Origin: an uncultured Bacteroidia bacterium
GTDB lineage: Bacteria; Bacteroidota; Bacteroidia; Bacteroidales; UBA932
Assembly: GCA_902785785.1 (NCBI GenBank)
Contig: CADAAA010000007.1
Location: 62,001-126,000, forward strand
Reading direction: 5' to 3'
Length of the DNA: 64,000 bases
Positions 36,569 through 45,428 of the stretch are shown one piece after another. The translations under genes were made by a program, and so were the position numbers. The notes under the pieces are model-generated. The model searched no databases, was not told the origin of the DNA, and saw nothing but the letters and a program-made list of their open reading frames with translations. The stretch's first letter is position 1; each line of letters opens with the position of its first letter.

Positions 36569-39500
36569 ATGTACCAAACATTCAAAAGATTTCTGACCGT
36601 CATCGCGGTCATGCTGGTGGGAATCTCTGCATTCGCACAGGTCACCACCTCATCGCTTAACGGAAAGGTCACGGACACTACCGGCGAACCCGTCGTCGGC
36701 GCCGCCGTGATCGCCGTTCACAATCCTTCCGGTACGCAGTACTATGCCGTGGCGAATGCCGAAGGCCGTTTCGCCATCAACGGTATGCGTTCGGGCGGTC
36801 CTTACTCTGTCGAGGTCAGCTGCCTTGGTTACCAGTCGGTTACCTACACTGATATCACCCTCCTTCTGGGTGAGGCCTATGCGCTCAACGCCGAGATGCC
36901 GGACGATTCCGAGATGCTTTCCGAGGCCATCATCATCTCCACTGCATCTTCCAAGTTCACCACCGAGAAGACAGGTGCGGCTACCAATATCAACAACAGC
37001 CAGATCGTTTCCCTTCCTACCGTCAGTCGCAGCCTCACCGATGTGACCAGGCTCTCGCCTTACGGCGGAAACGGCATGACCTTCATGGGTTCTGACGACC
37101 GTACTTCCAACTTCACCATCGACGGCGGTAACTTCAACAACAACTTCGGTCTCTCCGGCAACCTCCCCGGCGGCGGCAACCCCGTTTCGCTTGACGCCAT
37201 CGAGGAAATGCAGGTCGTCATCTCGCCTTATGACGTCCGCCAGACCAACTTCATCGGCGGTGGTGTCAACGCCATCACCAAGTCCGGTACCAACACCGTC
37301 AAGGGCTCGGCCTATGTGTATCACAGGAATGAGTTCATGCGCGGCAACAATGTTGCCGGTCTCGAGCTCGGTGACCGTGACCCTGAGCGTACCACTACCT
37401 ATGGTATGACCCTCGGCGGCCCCATCATCAAGAACAAACTCTTCTATTTCGTCAACTTCGAGTACATCCCCCATCCGGAGGAGACCTCCCGCTGGAAACC
37501 CTCTACCAACGGCGTAGCCAATCCTGCCCTTTACATTTCCCGCACTACAGTGTCCGACATGCAGAAGGTCAAGGACTATGTCATGAACAAGTACGGCTAT
37601 GACACCGGTTCCTATGACAATTTCAGCGGCAACGAGTCGAACATGAAGGCCCTTGTCCGTCTGGATTGGAACATCAACGACAATCACAAGCTTGCATTCC
37701 GTTACAACTACACCATTTCCAAGGAGTGTTTCTTCACGAATGCTTCGTCATCCGATTGCGGACAGCGTACGACCGAGGCCCGTCTCTCGCAGTACTCGAT
37801 GACCTTCGCCAACTCGTTCTACACCTCGGACAATCTCGCCCAGGGCTTCTCGCTTGACCTGAACAGCAGGTTCTCCGACAACATGGTGAACCAGTTCCTG
37901 GCCACCTATTCCAAGCTTGACACTTCCCGCGGCACCCCTTCCGCCTACTTCCCGTTCATCGACATCCTCGACGGTACCGGTACCATCACTCCGTACATGT
38001 CGCTCGGTTATGAACTCTTCACCTGGCAGAACGGTTACCACAACAACGTCGTCAATATCAAGGACGACTTCACCATCTACTCCGGCAACCACAAGTTCAT
38101 GACCGGTATCGCCTACGAGTACCAGATGGCTGACAACGCATATCTCAGGAACGGTACGGGTTACTATCGTTACAACTCCCTCGATGACTTCCTCAACGGA
38201 GCTACCCCCGAGACTGTCAATTTCACTTATGGCTACGAGAACCTCATGCGTGACGATCCGGCCAGCCGTGTCGTCTACCACAAGGCCAGCGCTTACGTCC
38301 AGGATGACTGGGACGTGACCGACCGCTTCAAGCTCACCGCCGGTGTCCGTCTCGATTCGTACATCTTCGACAACAGCAACATCATCACCAACAAGGCTGT
38401 TTACGATCTTGAATATCCTGATGCTCAGGGCAATATCCGTCACATCGATACCGGCAAGTGGCCTGCTGCCACTCCGATTGTCTCCCCCCGTATCGGTTTT
38501 ACCTGGGATGTATTCGGTGACAAGAGCTTCAAGGTCCGCGGCGGTACCGGTCTCTTCGCTGGACACGTTCCGCTCGTCTTCCTTACCAACATGCCTTCGA
38601 ACTCTTCGATGAACCAGTATGCCGGTATCATCACCACTACGTACAAGGATGGTGTGGCAACTCCTGACCCGCTTCTTGAGCAGTTCAAGGGTGACCTGAT
38701 CACCGACCGCGAGCAGATGAGGGAGAAGTGGTACGGCCTCGGCTTCCCTAAGGAGATCTCCTCCGCAGACGGCAAGATTCCTAAAAAACTCGCTGCGGTA
38801 GATCCTCACTTCAAGATGCCTCAGGTATGGAAGACCTCGCTCGCCATCGATTATGCCTTCCCGACCGCTTTCCCGTTCACCGTTACTGTAGAAGGTATCT
38901 TCAACCAGAACATCAATGCCTCCACCATGGAGGACTGGAACATGATCCCCGTCGACGGTTTCGCACGCTTCAAGGGTGCTGACAGCCGTCCGGTCTATCC
39001 TACCAACTACACTTATACCAAGTCTCCTGCATATGTGCTGACCAATACCCATCTCGGATACACCTATTCCGGCAACATCACCGTGAACATGGCTCCGACC
39101 GAGGGCCTCAGCATCATGGCTGCCTACACTCACACCGTGAACAAGGAGCTCACCTCCCTTCCCGGTTCCGACCCTGCATCGATCTTCAACTATGTTCCCA
39201 CCGTCGCCGGTCCGAACTATACGACCCTGCACCTCGCCCAGAACAATACTCCTGACCGTTTCGTGGCCTCCCTTACCCACCATGACAAGAGCCACAACCA
39301 CTACGGATTCATCTTCGAAGCCTGGAGAGGCGGTTACAACTACACTTACATGCTCACCAACGACATGAATGGTGACAACTACAAATACGACTCCCTCTTC
39401 ATCCCTACCGAAGAGCAGATCAACTCCGGTGAGTTCCGCTTCGTCTCCAATGACGACCGCGACCGCTTCATGGCTTTCGTGAACAACGATGCTTACCTCA

Positions 39501-39862
39501 GCAGCCACAAGGGTCAGTATGCAGAAGGCTACTCCGTTTACAATCCTTGGGTCAACAGGCTTGATTTCAGCTACAAGCATGACTTCCAGGTAAAGGTTGC
39601 CAACAGCATCAATACCCTTCAGCTCAGCCTTGACATCAGGAACCTCCTTAACCTGTTCAACTCCAGCTGGGGTGTCAGTAAGTACATGAATCCTGACCTC
39701 AACTCCGGCCGTATCCTCCAGTACGAAGGCGTGGATGCACAGGGCTATCCCGTGTTCTCCACCCCTGAGGCCGTCAGCGGTTCCACCCAGACCTGGGTGC
39801 CCAACACCGCTATCGGACAGTGCTGGTATGCTTCTGTCGGTATCAAGTATATGTTCAACTAA
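36569..39862 (+). CDS. Oar-like TonB-dependent outer-membrane receptor
   Basis: A 1097-residue receptor from ATG 36569, where a clear signal peptide begins (cut after A-F-A-Q); the open frame upstream contains the promoter. A carboxypeptidase-regulatory-like domain (about residues 28-110) is followed by a plug-like domain with S-R-S-L-T-D-V and F-T-I-D-G-G-N-F-N, and a very long barrel ending Y-M-F-N. The G-G-x-V-N-A-I-T-K-S-G-T-N segment is typical of Oar-type proteins. Aromatic and Asn-rich strands suggest a large ligand. A BACON/OB-fold lipoprotein follows at 18 bp, arguing for a Sus-like receptor/lipoprotein pair. Confidence 0.92.
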   Translation: MYQTFKRFLTVIAVMLVGISAFAQVTTSSLNGKVTDTTGEPVVGAAVIAVHNPSGTQYYAVANAEGRFAINGMRSGGPYSVEVSCLGYQSVTYTDITLLLGEAYALNAEMPDDSEMLSEAIIISTASSKFTTEKTGAATNINNSQIVSLPTVSRSLTDVTRLSPYGGNGMTFMGSDDRTSNFTIDGGNFNNNFGLSGNLPGGGNPVSLDAIEEMQVVISPYDVRQTNFIGGGVNAITKSGTNTVKGSAYVYHRNEFMRGNNVAGLELGDRDPERTTTYGMTLGGPIIKNKLFYFVNFEYIPHPEETSRWKPSTNGVANPALYISRTTVSDMQKVKDYVMNKYGYDTGSYDNFSGNESNMKALVRLDWNINDNHKLAFRYNYTISKECFFTNASSSDCGQRTTEARLSQYSMTFANSFYTSDNLAQGFSLDLNSRFSDNMVNQFLATYSKLDTSRGTPSAYFPFIDILDGTGTITPYMSLGYELFTWQNGYHNNVVNIKDDFTIYSGNHKFMTGIAYEYQMADNAYLRNGTGYYRYNSLDDFLNGATPETVNFTYGYENLMRDDPASRVVYHKASAYVQDDWDVTDRFKLTAGVRLDSYIFDNSNIITNKAVYDLEYPDAQGNIRHIDTGKWPAATPIVSPRIGFTWDVFGDKSFKVRGGTGLFAGHVPLVFLTNMPSNSSMNQYAGIITTTYKDGVATPDPLLEQFKGDLITDREQMREKWYGLGFPKEISSADGKIPKKLAAVDPHFKMPQVWKTSLAIDYAFPTAFPFTVTVEGIFNQNINASTMEDWNMIPVDGFARFKGADSRPVYPTNYTYTKSPAYVLTNTHLGYTYSGNITVNMAPTEGLSIMAAYTHTVNKELTSLPGSDPASIFNYVPTVAGPNYTTLHLAQNNTPDRFVASLTHHDKSHNHYGFIFEAWRGGYNYTYMLTNDMNGDNYKYDSLFIPTEEQINSGEFRFVSNDDRDRFMAFVNNDAYLSSHKGQYAEGYSVYNPWVNRLDFSYKHDFQVKVANSINTLQLSLDIRNLLNLFNSSWGVSKYMNPDLNSGRILQYEGVDAQGYPVFSTPEAVSGSTQTWVPNTAIGQCWYASVGIKYMFN

Positions 39863-39879
39863 TCAGACGCCTTACGAAT

Positions 39880-42063
39880 ATGAAATTCAGATATTTTCTC
39901 GCCGCTTTGTTCCTCTCTCTCGCAGTCGGCTGCGTGCAGGAGGAGATAGGCACCCTTTCCGAGATTCAGGTTTCTGAGTCTTATGTCTCCATCGACGTCA
40001 ACGGTGGCTCCGCGTCAGTGAACGTTACTGCTTCCGAGAGCTGGCAGGTCGATGCGAGCTCCGTTCCGTCCTGGCTTACGGTTTCCCCCATGTCAGGGGC
40101 CGCCGGCAATGCCCAGGTAACTTTCTCCGCGGAATCCACAAAGGCCACCAACAAGGCCGAGGTCAAGATCGTATGCGCAGGTCAGACCCAGTATGTCAAT
40201 GTCATACAGTATGCCACCAAGGTCGACCCTCCCATCTCAACGGCCGCCCAGGTCATTGCGGGTGACGACGGAGTGACTTTCCGCATGTCTGGTGTCTGCT
40301 CGCGCTATGATTCCGGCAATGCCAATGCTGTCCTTTACGGCAACTGGTATATCACCGACGAGACCGGTACCGTCTATATTTACGGTACCCTCGACAAGAA
40401 GGGCCAGACCAAGGGCAATCCCCTTACGGCTTGGGGTATCGAAGTCGGCGACCATGTCGTCATCGAAGGTCCCAAGTCCACTTACAACGGCACTGTGGAG
40501 CTCGTTGACGTTACCGTCATCTCCATTACCAAGTCGCTCATCAGCGTGGGTGATTTCGATTTCGATGAGCTTCCTTGCACCGACACGACCTTCAACATGA
40601 CCGTCAGCGCCAAGGAGAGTCCGATACTCGTGACCAGCGATTCCGACTGGCTGCAGATCGTCGACGTCAATGCAGACGGATCTTACAAGCTGCACGCCAA
40701 CGCCAACGACCGTACTGCCAAGCGTACCGCTACCATCAGCATCAAGGGCCCCACCGCTCTCAAGAGCGTTGAGATCGCACAGGCCGGAACCCCCGCCACC
40801 GGTGCTTCCATTACCGAAATCGTCGCTGCAGACGATGACGATCAGGTCCAGACCCTGCCCAATTCCGTGGTCGTGGCTCTCACTACCCGCGGCGCTGTCC
40901 TCTCTGACGGTACCAGTGCCATCTATGCTTACGGCAACTCCGCCGCCGCCCTCAAGCTCGGTGACGGTGTGAAGATGTCCGCCAGGAAGACCACTTACAA
41001 CGGAGTTCCCGAGCTCACCGACATTACTGATGTATTCGTCGACAGCGAGGGCAATGCAGTTTCCTATCCCGATGCCAAGGATATTACCGCCAGTGTCGAG
41101 ACTTACGAAGCATCCGTAGCCGAGTACATCAAGTTCAGCGGTACCCTGACCGTTTCCGGCAATTACTTCAACATCGCTTTCGACGATGTCGATCCCGATG
41201 TCAAGCAGGGCAGCATCGTATATCCGATCGATGCTCTCGACGCCAAGTCCTTCGACGGCAAGAAGATCACCGTTACCGGTTACTTCAACGGCCTCAGCAG
41301 CAAGGGCAAGTTCGTCAATGTCGTCGCTACCAAGATCCAGGAGTTCGTCGACAATCCTAAGGGTACCCTCCGCAATCCTTACGAGGCTACGGAGATTGCC
41401 AGCCTCATCAAGGGCGGCACCATCCCCGAGGGCAAGGTCTACGTACGCGGTATCATCAATAAGATCGACAATGTGAACACCTCCTATGGAAATGCCCAGT
41501 ACTGGCTTTCCACGGATGGCGCTACCGCTGACTTCGAGGCCTATCGCAGCTACTATTACGGTGGTGAGAAATGGACCGAGGACAACAAGGATGCCATCAA
41601 GGAGGGTGACGAGGTGCTTCTCTACGGTGAAGTCACTTACTATGCCGCCAACGATGTCGCCGAGTTCAAGCAGGGCAACTACCTTGTGACCATCAACGGC
41701 AAGGCTCTCCCCGAGGGCGACGGCACCGAGGCTTCCCCTTACAATGTCACCAAGCTCGCTGAAATGCTGCTTGCAGGCGAGACATTCGAAGGCGAAGTAT
41801 ATGCGAAGGGCCTCATTTCCCAGATCGACAATGTCAACCTCCAGTATGGCAATGCCCAGTATTGGATCTCCGACGACGGAACCAAGCTCTTCCAGATGGA
41901 GATTTACCGCGGTTTCTGGTTCGGTGGTGAGAAGTTCACCTCCGAAGACCAGATCGCTCTCGGCGACGAGGTCGTGGTCTTCGGAAAAGTGAAGGTCTAC
42001 AAGGAGATCCCCGAGTTCGATGCAAATAACAAGATCATATCCCTGAACGGCAAAATCGAATAA
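39880..42063 (+). CDS. BACON- and OB-fold-repeat surface lipoprotein
   Basis: A 727-residue protein. ATG 39880 opens a signal ending A-V-G-C, and the acidic V-Q-E-E after the Cys suggests surface export. Two BACON domains (about 30-115 and 240-310) alternate with about five OB-like modules. The last two share the pattern G-x-x-x-x-P-Y, V-Y-V/A-R/K-G, Y-G-N-A-Q-Y-W-x-S and G-D-E-V-x-x-x-G with the repeats of the gene at 52090. No catalytic motif was seen. It probably binds the ligand of the Oar-like receptor. OB-folds of this type are associated with secreted nucleases, so nucleic acid is one candidate ligand; glycan or protein remain possible. Confidence 0.82.
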   Translation: MKFRYFLAALFLSLAVGCVQEEIGTLSEIQVSESYVSIDVNGGSASVNVTASESWQVDASSVPSWLTVSPMSGAAGNAQVTFSAESTKATNKAEVKIVCAGQTQYVNVIQYATKVDPPISTAAQVIAGDDGVTFRMSGVCSRYDSGNANAVLYGNWYITDETGTVYIYGTLDKKGQTKGNPLTAWGIEVGDHVVIEGPKSTYNGTVELVDVTVISITKSLISVGDFDFDELPCTDTTFNMTVSAKESPILVTSDSDWLQIVDVNADGSYKLHANANDRTAKRTATISIKGPTALKSVEIAQAGTPATGASITEIVAADDDDQVQTLPNSVVVALTTRGAVLSDGTSAIYAYGNSAAALKLGDGVKMSARKTTYNGVPELTDITDVFVDSEGNAVSYPDAKDITASVETYEASVAEYIKFSGTLTVSGNYFNIAFDDVDPDVKQGSIVYPIDALDAKSFDGKKITVTGYFNGLSSKGKFVNVVATKIQEFVDNPKGTLRNPYEATEIASLIKGGTIPEGKVYVRGIINKIDNVNTSYGNAQYWLSTDGATADFEAYRSYYYGGEKWTEDNKDAIKEGDEVLLYGEVTYYAANDVAEFKQGNYLVTINGKALPEGDGTEASPYNVTKLAEMLLAGETFEGEVYAKGLISQIDNVNLQYGNAQYWISDDGTKLFQMEIYRGFWFGGEKFTSEDQIALGDEVVVFGKVKVYKEIPEFDANNKIISLNGKIE

Positions 42064-42075
42064 ACTTAATTCGAT

Positions 42076-42519
42076 ATGAAAAGATTTATCACTATCGTAG
42101 TTGCAGTCCTCTGCCTGGCAGCGGTTGCAAACGCACAGCCGAAGGCTATCGGCCTTCGTGCCACCTATGGCGCCGAACTTTCCTATCAGCATTATGCAGG
42201 AGGTTCCAACTTCTGGGAGTTCGACGCGGGTCTTTTTGACAACCTCCTGGATGTCGTGGCCATCTACGACTTCAGCATCGCCCCCGTCGGCCCGTTCAAT
42301 TTCTATATGGGCCCCGGCGCATTCCTCGCTATATGGCCTGGAAATAAGCACGACGATCACGCCAATATGCAGGTTGGTCTGGCAGGACAGATCGGACTCG
42401 AATACACCTTCGATTTCCCTCTCCAGATCTCCCTTGACTGGCGTCCTTGCTTCAACCTGATGAACGGCTTTGCCTGGGCTCCGTATGGCGCAGCCCTCGG
42501 TATCCGTTACGCGTTCTGA
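42076..42519 (+). CDS. small outer-membrane beta-barrel-like protein
   Basis: A 147-residue protein with a signal peptide (cut near A-N-A-Q) and about six to eight amphipathic strands rich in Gly and aromatics, ending Y-A-F. It follows the OB-fold lipoprotein by 12 bases, so it completes the Oar-receptor operon. No defined family function. Confidence 0.75.
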   Translation: MKRFITIVVAVLCLAAVANAQPKAIGLRATYGAELSYQHYAGGSNFWEFDAGLFDNLLDVVAIYDFSIAPVGPFNFYMGPGAFLAIWPGNKHDDHANMQVGLAGQIGLEYTFDFPLQISLDWRPCFNLMNGFAWAPYGAALGIRYAF

Positions 42520-42536
42520 CGGTAGATCAATACTTG

Positions 42537-42575
42537 AAAAAAGGCTGACCGGTGTGTTCCGGCCAGCCTTTTTTT
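42537..42575. terminator. bidirectional intrinsic terminator
   Basis: A ten-position stem (42543-42552 with 42559-42568, one A-C mismatch) is flanked by six A on the left and seven T on the right, so it can terminate both converging operons. It abuts the stop codon of the minus-strand gene. Confidence 0.9.
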
Positions 42576-44235
42576 AGAAGGTGGAACTCGTGGAGACGGG
42601 GCCGCCGGAGGCTGTGAGGCCTTCGGCCACGGCCTCGAAGCGACCTGGGTACACCGGCATCTTGCAATCGATCTCCATGCTTTCCCCGGGTCCGAGCGTC
42701 AGCAGGGGATGCCAATAGAGAGTCTGGCGGTAGTCGGGATACTCTTTGCCTACGCCCTCGCAGGTATAGGCGAGGGGATAGGACGTACCCTGGAAGTCCA
42801 CTATACGCACGTTGTCCTCGAATACCATCGAGGGGAGCGTGCCCTTGTAAGTCACGAAATTGACTATACCGGAGAATCCGCGTATACCGACGAAATAAGA
42901 GTCGGGATAGATGTCGATGCGCTTGACCAGCAGCGGGTCGTAAGAGAGTATCTTCTCATGGTCCAGGACGGGTACTCCGTCCAGCATGACGAGTGCAGTG
43001 CCGCGCGTGAAACGATAGTTGCCGCGCGAGTCGGTCGCCAGGACTTGGATTTCGCGGCGTCCATCCGCCTGTCTGGTGCGGATTTCGGGAATAAACTCGA
43101 CGAACAGTTCTTCCATCACAGGGAACCGGGTGTAGTCATCAAGGATGTAGCTCTTCCGGGATTCAGTGTCGAAAGTGGTATACTCCTTTATCGGGATCGC
43201 AGAATACAGCGTGTCTGCGTTGAATGCCCTTTCCAACTGCATTCCCAGCCCCCGGAGTTCGAGCGCTTTCCCGTAATCGCTGCAAAGTGCGAGTGAGGGA
43301 ATGCTGCCAGGGTCAAGGTTGAGGAAAGGACTTGTCAGTTCGAGATGGCATACGTTGTCACGGTCCGTACCCTCTATCTCCAGGAACATCTCCTGCTCTC
43401 CATAGATGTTTGATGTAAAGAAAGTCACATATCCGTTTTCATCAATGGAAGAGATATAAACGTTACTCCCGTCTCCGGGTGAAGAAATGAAGGCGAACTT
43501 GTCCTGAAGTGCATGGATGCCGTCTGCATCCGTTCCTGTAACGCGGGCGCGGATGATTTCCCCTTCATATTCTGGAATGATTTCAGAATTGAAGCCACTT
43601 GCTGCAGGCATGGTTCGCAGCGCTCCGACGAAGTCCGCAATGTGCGCTCCCTGCGGAGCAGGTATACCGTCACTGTGGCGGACGGTCAGGTTGAAACTCA
43701 CCGCTTCAGTTCCTTTGTTGAAAACCACAACCCGGCCGGGATCCGCCTTCACGTCCAGAGCACCGGTTTGCTGCGTAGCCACTATGGCAGGTATCTCCTG
43801 TACTACTTCGACTCCGCCTTCTATCCGCTCATTGCTGATAGTGTTGAAAACTGACAGGGTTCTGGCCCCTAACGTTGCATCGAAACCATCTTCAGAAGCC
43901 CCGAGTGCAGTATAGGCAATAAGTTTGTAATTGCCGGTAGGAATGGTGTTGGGAAGCATCAGTTTCCCTCCTCCCCGGCCTCCATCAAGGGCTATCTTGG
44001 CAGTCTGCACCATCCCTGAAGCGGAGTGGACTTCTACATAGGCTGTCTTGCTGAAAGTGGAGAGGTGGCCCGTCGAGGCATCCACGCAGAAGGCTGACAG
44101 CCATACGGCGTCGCCTGCGACATAGACCTCCCGGTCTGTCGAGATATAGACGCGTTCGCGTATCCTGGTCTGTCCGTACATGATTTGGACGGAAAACAGC
44201 AGCGAAAACAGCAGAAGTATATATATCCTCTTCAT
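42574..44235 (-). CDS. MG2-like protein with receptor-plug-like domain, no barrel
   Basis: A 553-residue secreted protein (signal cut near Y-G-Q). The N-terminal region T-D-R-E-V-Y-V-A-G-D-A-V-W resembles the macroglobulin MG2 domain, followed by several Ig-like beta domains. Near residues 415-465 is a segment like a TonB-receptor plug (M-L-D-G-V-P-V, then G-x-R-G-F-S-G-I-V-N-F-V-T), but no barrel follows. This composition recurs next to receptor/DUF4249 pairs in Bacteroidota. It is last in the minus-strand operon, ten bases after DUF4249. It may be a periplasmic or surface accessory; its role is unknown. Confidence 0.75.
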   Translation of the reverse strand: MKRIYILLLFSLLFSVQIMYGQTRIRERVYISTDREVYVAGDAVWLSAFCVDASTGHLSTFSKTAYVEVHSASGMVQTAKIALDGGRGGGKLMLPNTIPTGNYKLIAYTALGASEDGFDATLGARTLSVFNTISNERIEGGVEVVQEIPAIVATQQTGALDVKADPGRVVVFNKGTEAVSFNLTVRHSDGIPAPQGAHIADFVGALRTMPAASGFNSEIIPEYEGEIIRARVTGTDADGIHALQDKFAFISSPGDGSNVYISSIDENGYVTFFTSNIYGEQEMFLEIEGTDRDNVCHLELTSPFLNLDPGSIPSLALCSDYGKALELRGLGMQLERAFNADTLYSAIPIKEYTTFDTESRKSYILDDYTRFPVMEELFVEFIPEIRTRQADGRREIQVLATDSRGNYRFTRGTALVMLDGVPVLDHEKILSYDPLLVKRIDIYPDSYFVGIRGFSGIVNFVTYKGTLPSMVFEDNVRIVDFQGTSYPLAYTCEGVGKEYPDYRQTLYWHPLLTLGPGESMEIDCKMPVYPGRFEAVAEGLTASGGPVSTSSTF

Positions 44236-44244
44236 CTTAAAAGC

Positions 44245-45423
44245 TTAAATATGGTCATTAGGCCAGTATGAAGGTTTGTCCTTTGTCCCACCTACAGACG
44301 TGCAGTCAAGGCATCTCCTGGCTCCCCAAAGGTATACTTCTCCACTATCCAAATCCAGGTAGTGGTCGTAAGGTATATAATCTTGGCTGTAATATAGCGC
44401 GAATTCGTCCGGCCTTACTTCGAAGAATTCGAAGTTGCTGTCTCCCTTGTAGAACTGTTCGACGGAATTGTCATAATACATCTCGGCTTCAGTTTGTTCG
44501 GCTGCATTGATGAAACCGATAACAAGTACGGAAGGGTCTGAGATACAGTGGATGTTACCTGACATCTGGCTCGGAATAGGAGAGAATATAGTCCCTTGAT
44601 TCTGTGAGTTCTCGCGAATGTTCTGCCAGTAAGCGTAGGCGTCCTCGTTGAGAGCTTCCAGGTAGACCTTGATTTGATAGAGGACCTGAAGACGCTTGTC
44701 AGTGCGTTGTATGCGGTGGAACTCCAGGTCAACGAAACGGTCATCCACCTGGTCCTTCGTGGAGAATATCTTGATGGATGGCGAACTGTTATATCTCCAG
44801 CAATAGAAGATGTTCTGATTTTCAGGGAAATCCTGGATCATATTGGTACTGGGAACATAATAGCAGATGGCTTTGGCATCAGCCCGGTACTCCCAGACCT
44901 CGTCGAAGTGCCAGCGGAAATGGCTTCTTCCGTTGCAGTGCATGCTCAACGCCACGTTAAGCTCTCCCCGGTCCTTGTCCAGGATATAACTCAGATCGTC
45001 TATTACCGGAGGCGGACAGACCTCGATCCAGTCAGATTCGTAGACGGCTCCGGATTCCTGATCCTTGAAACAGAGGCGATACTTCTGGTCGGCGGTAAGA
45101 TCCCTTGTATCGAAAGATAAGGAAAAACTGCCATACTCCGGACTTGAACCGTATCCGTCATACGGTTTGGAAGTTGACTGCACCCTGGTTCCGTCCTCAC
45201 CTTCGATATAGCCTTCAACTATCGGGGTTGTTATGGCAGAATCATCAGCATAAATGGGATATACCCGTGAGAAGGTAAAAGTGGATATACTCCCTATATG
45301 GATGTCGCCCTCCACGACCATCCGCCCGTCCATGGATTCTATGACGGGGTCGAAGGGATAAATGCAGGCGGACACGGCCAGTATCGAAGCGGCTAATGCC
45401 GCAAATAGATTGAGATGTTTCAT
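44245..45423 (-). CDS. DUF4249 lipoprotein
   Basis: A 392-residue lipoprotein with the signal ending S-A-C-I. The start of the mature part, C-I-Y-P-F-D-P-V-I-E and V-V-E-G-D-I, is the classic DUF4249 N-terminus. Beta-rich throughout; a C-D-C-like pair near the C-terminus (R-R-C-L-D-C) may form a disulfide. It is encoded five bases after its receptor. Probable ligand-binding partner of that receptor. Confidence 0.9.
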   Translation of the reverse strand: MKHLNLFAALAASILAVSACIYPFDPVIESMDGRMVVEGDIHIGSISTFTFSRVYPIYADDSAITTPIVEGYIEGEDGTRVQSTSKPYDGYGSSPEYGSFSLSFDTRDLTADQKYRLCFKDQESGAVYESDWIEVCPPPVIDDLSYILDKDRGELNVALSMHCNGRSHFRWHFDEVWEYRADAKAICYYVPSTNMIQDFPENQNIFYCWRYNSSPSIKIFSTKDQVDDRFVDLEFHRIQRTDKRLQVLYQIKVYLEALNEDAYAYWQNIRENSQNQGTIFSPIPSQMSGNIHCISDPSVLVIGFINAAEQTEAEMYYDNSVEQFYKGDSNFEFFEVRPDEFALYYSQDYIPYDHYLDLDSGEVYLWGARRCLDCTSVGGTKDKPSYWPNDHI

Positions 45424-45428
45424 GGCCG

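Noticed and set aside
40237-42360. Minus-strand ORF of 707 codons opposite the BACON/OB lipoprotein, and similar long antisense ORFs at 37748-39580, 57925-59865 and 29462-30970
   Set aside because: All lie fully opposite strong genes and have low-complexity, Val/Gly/Asp-rich translations with no recognisable domain.
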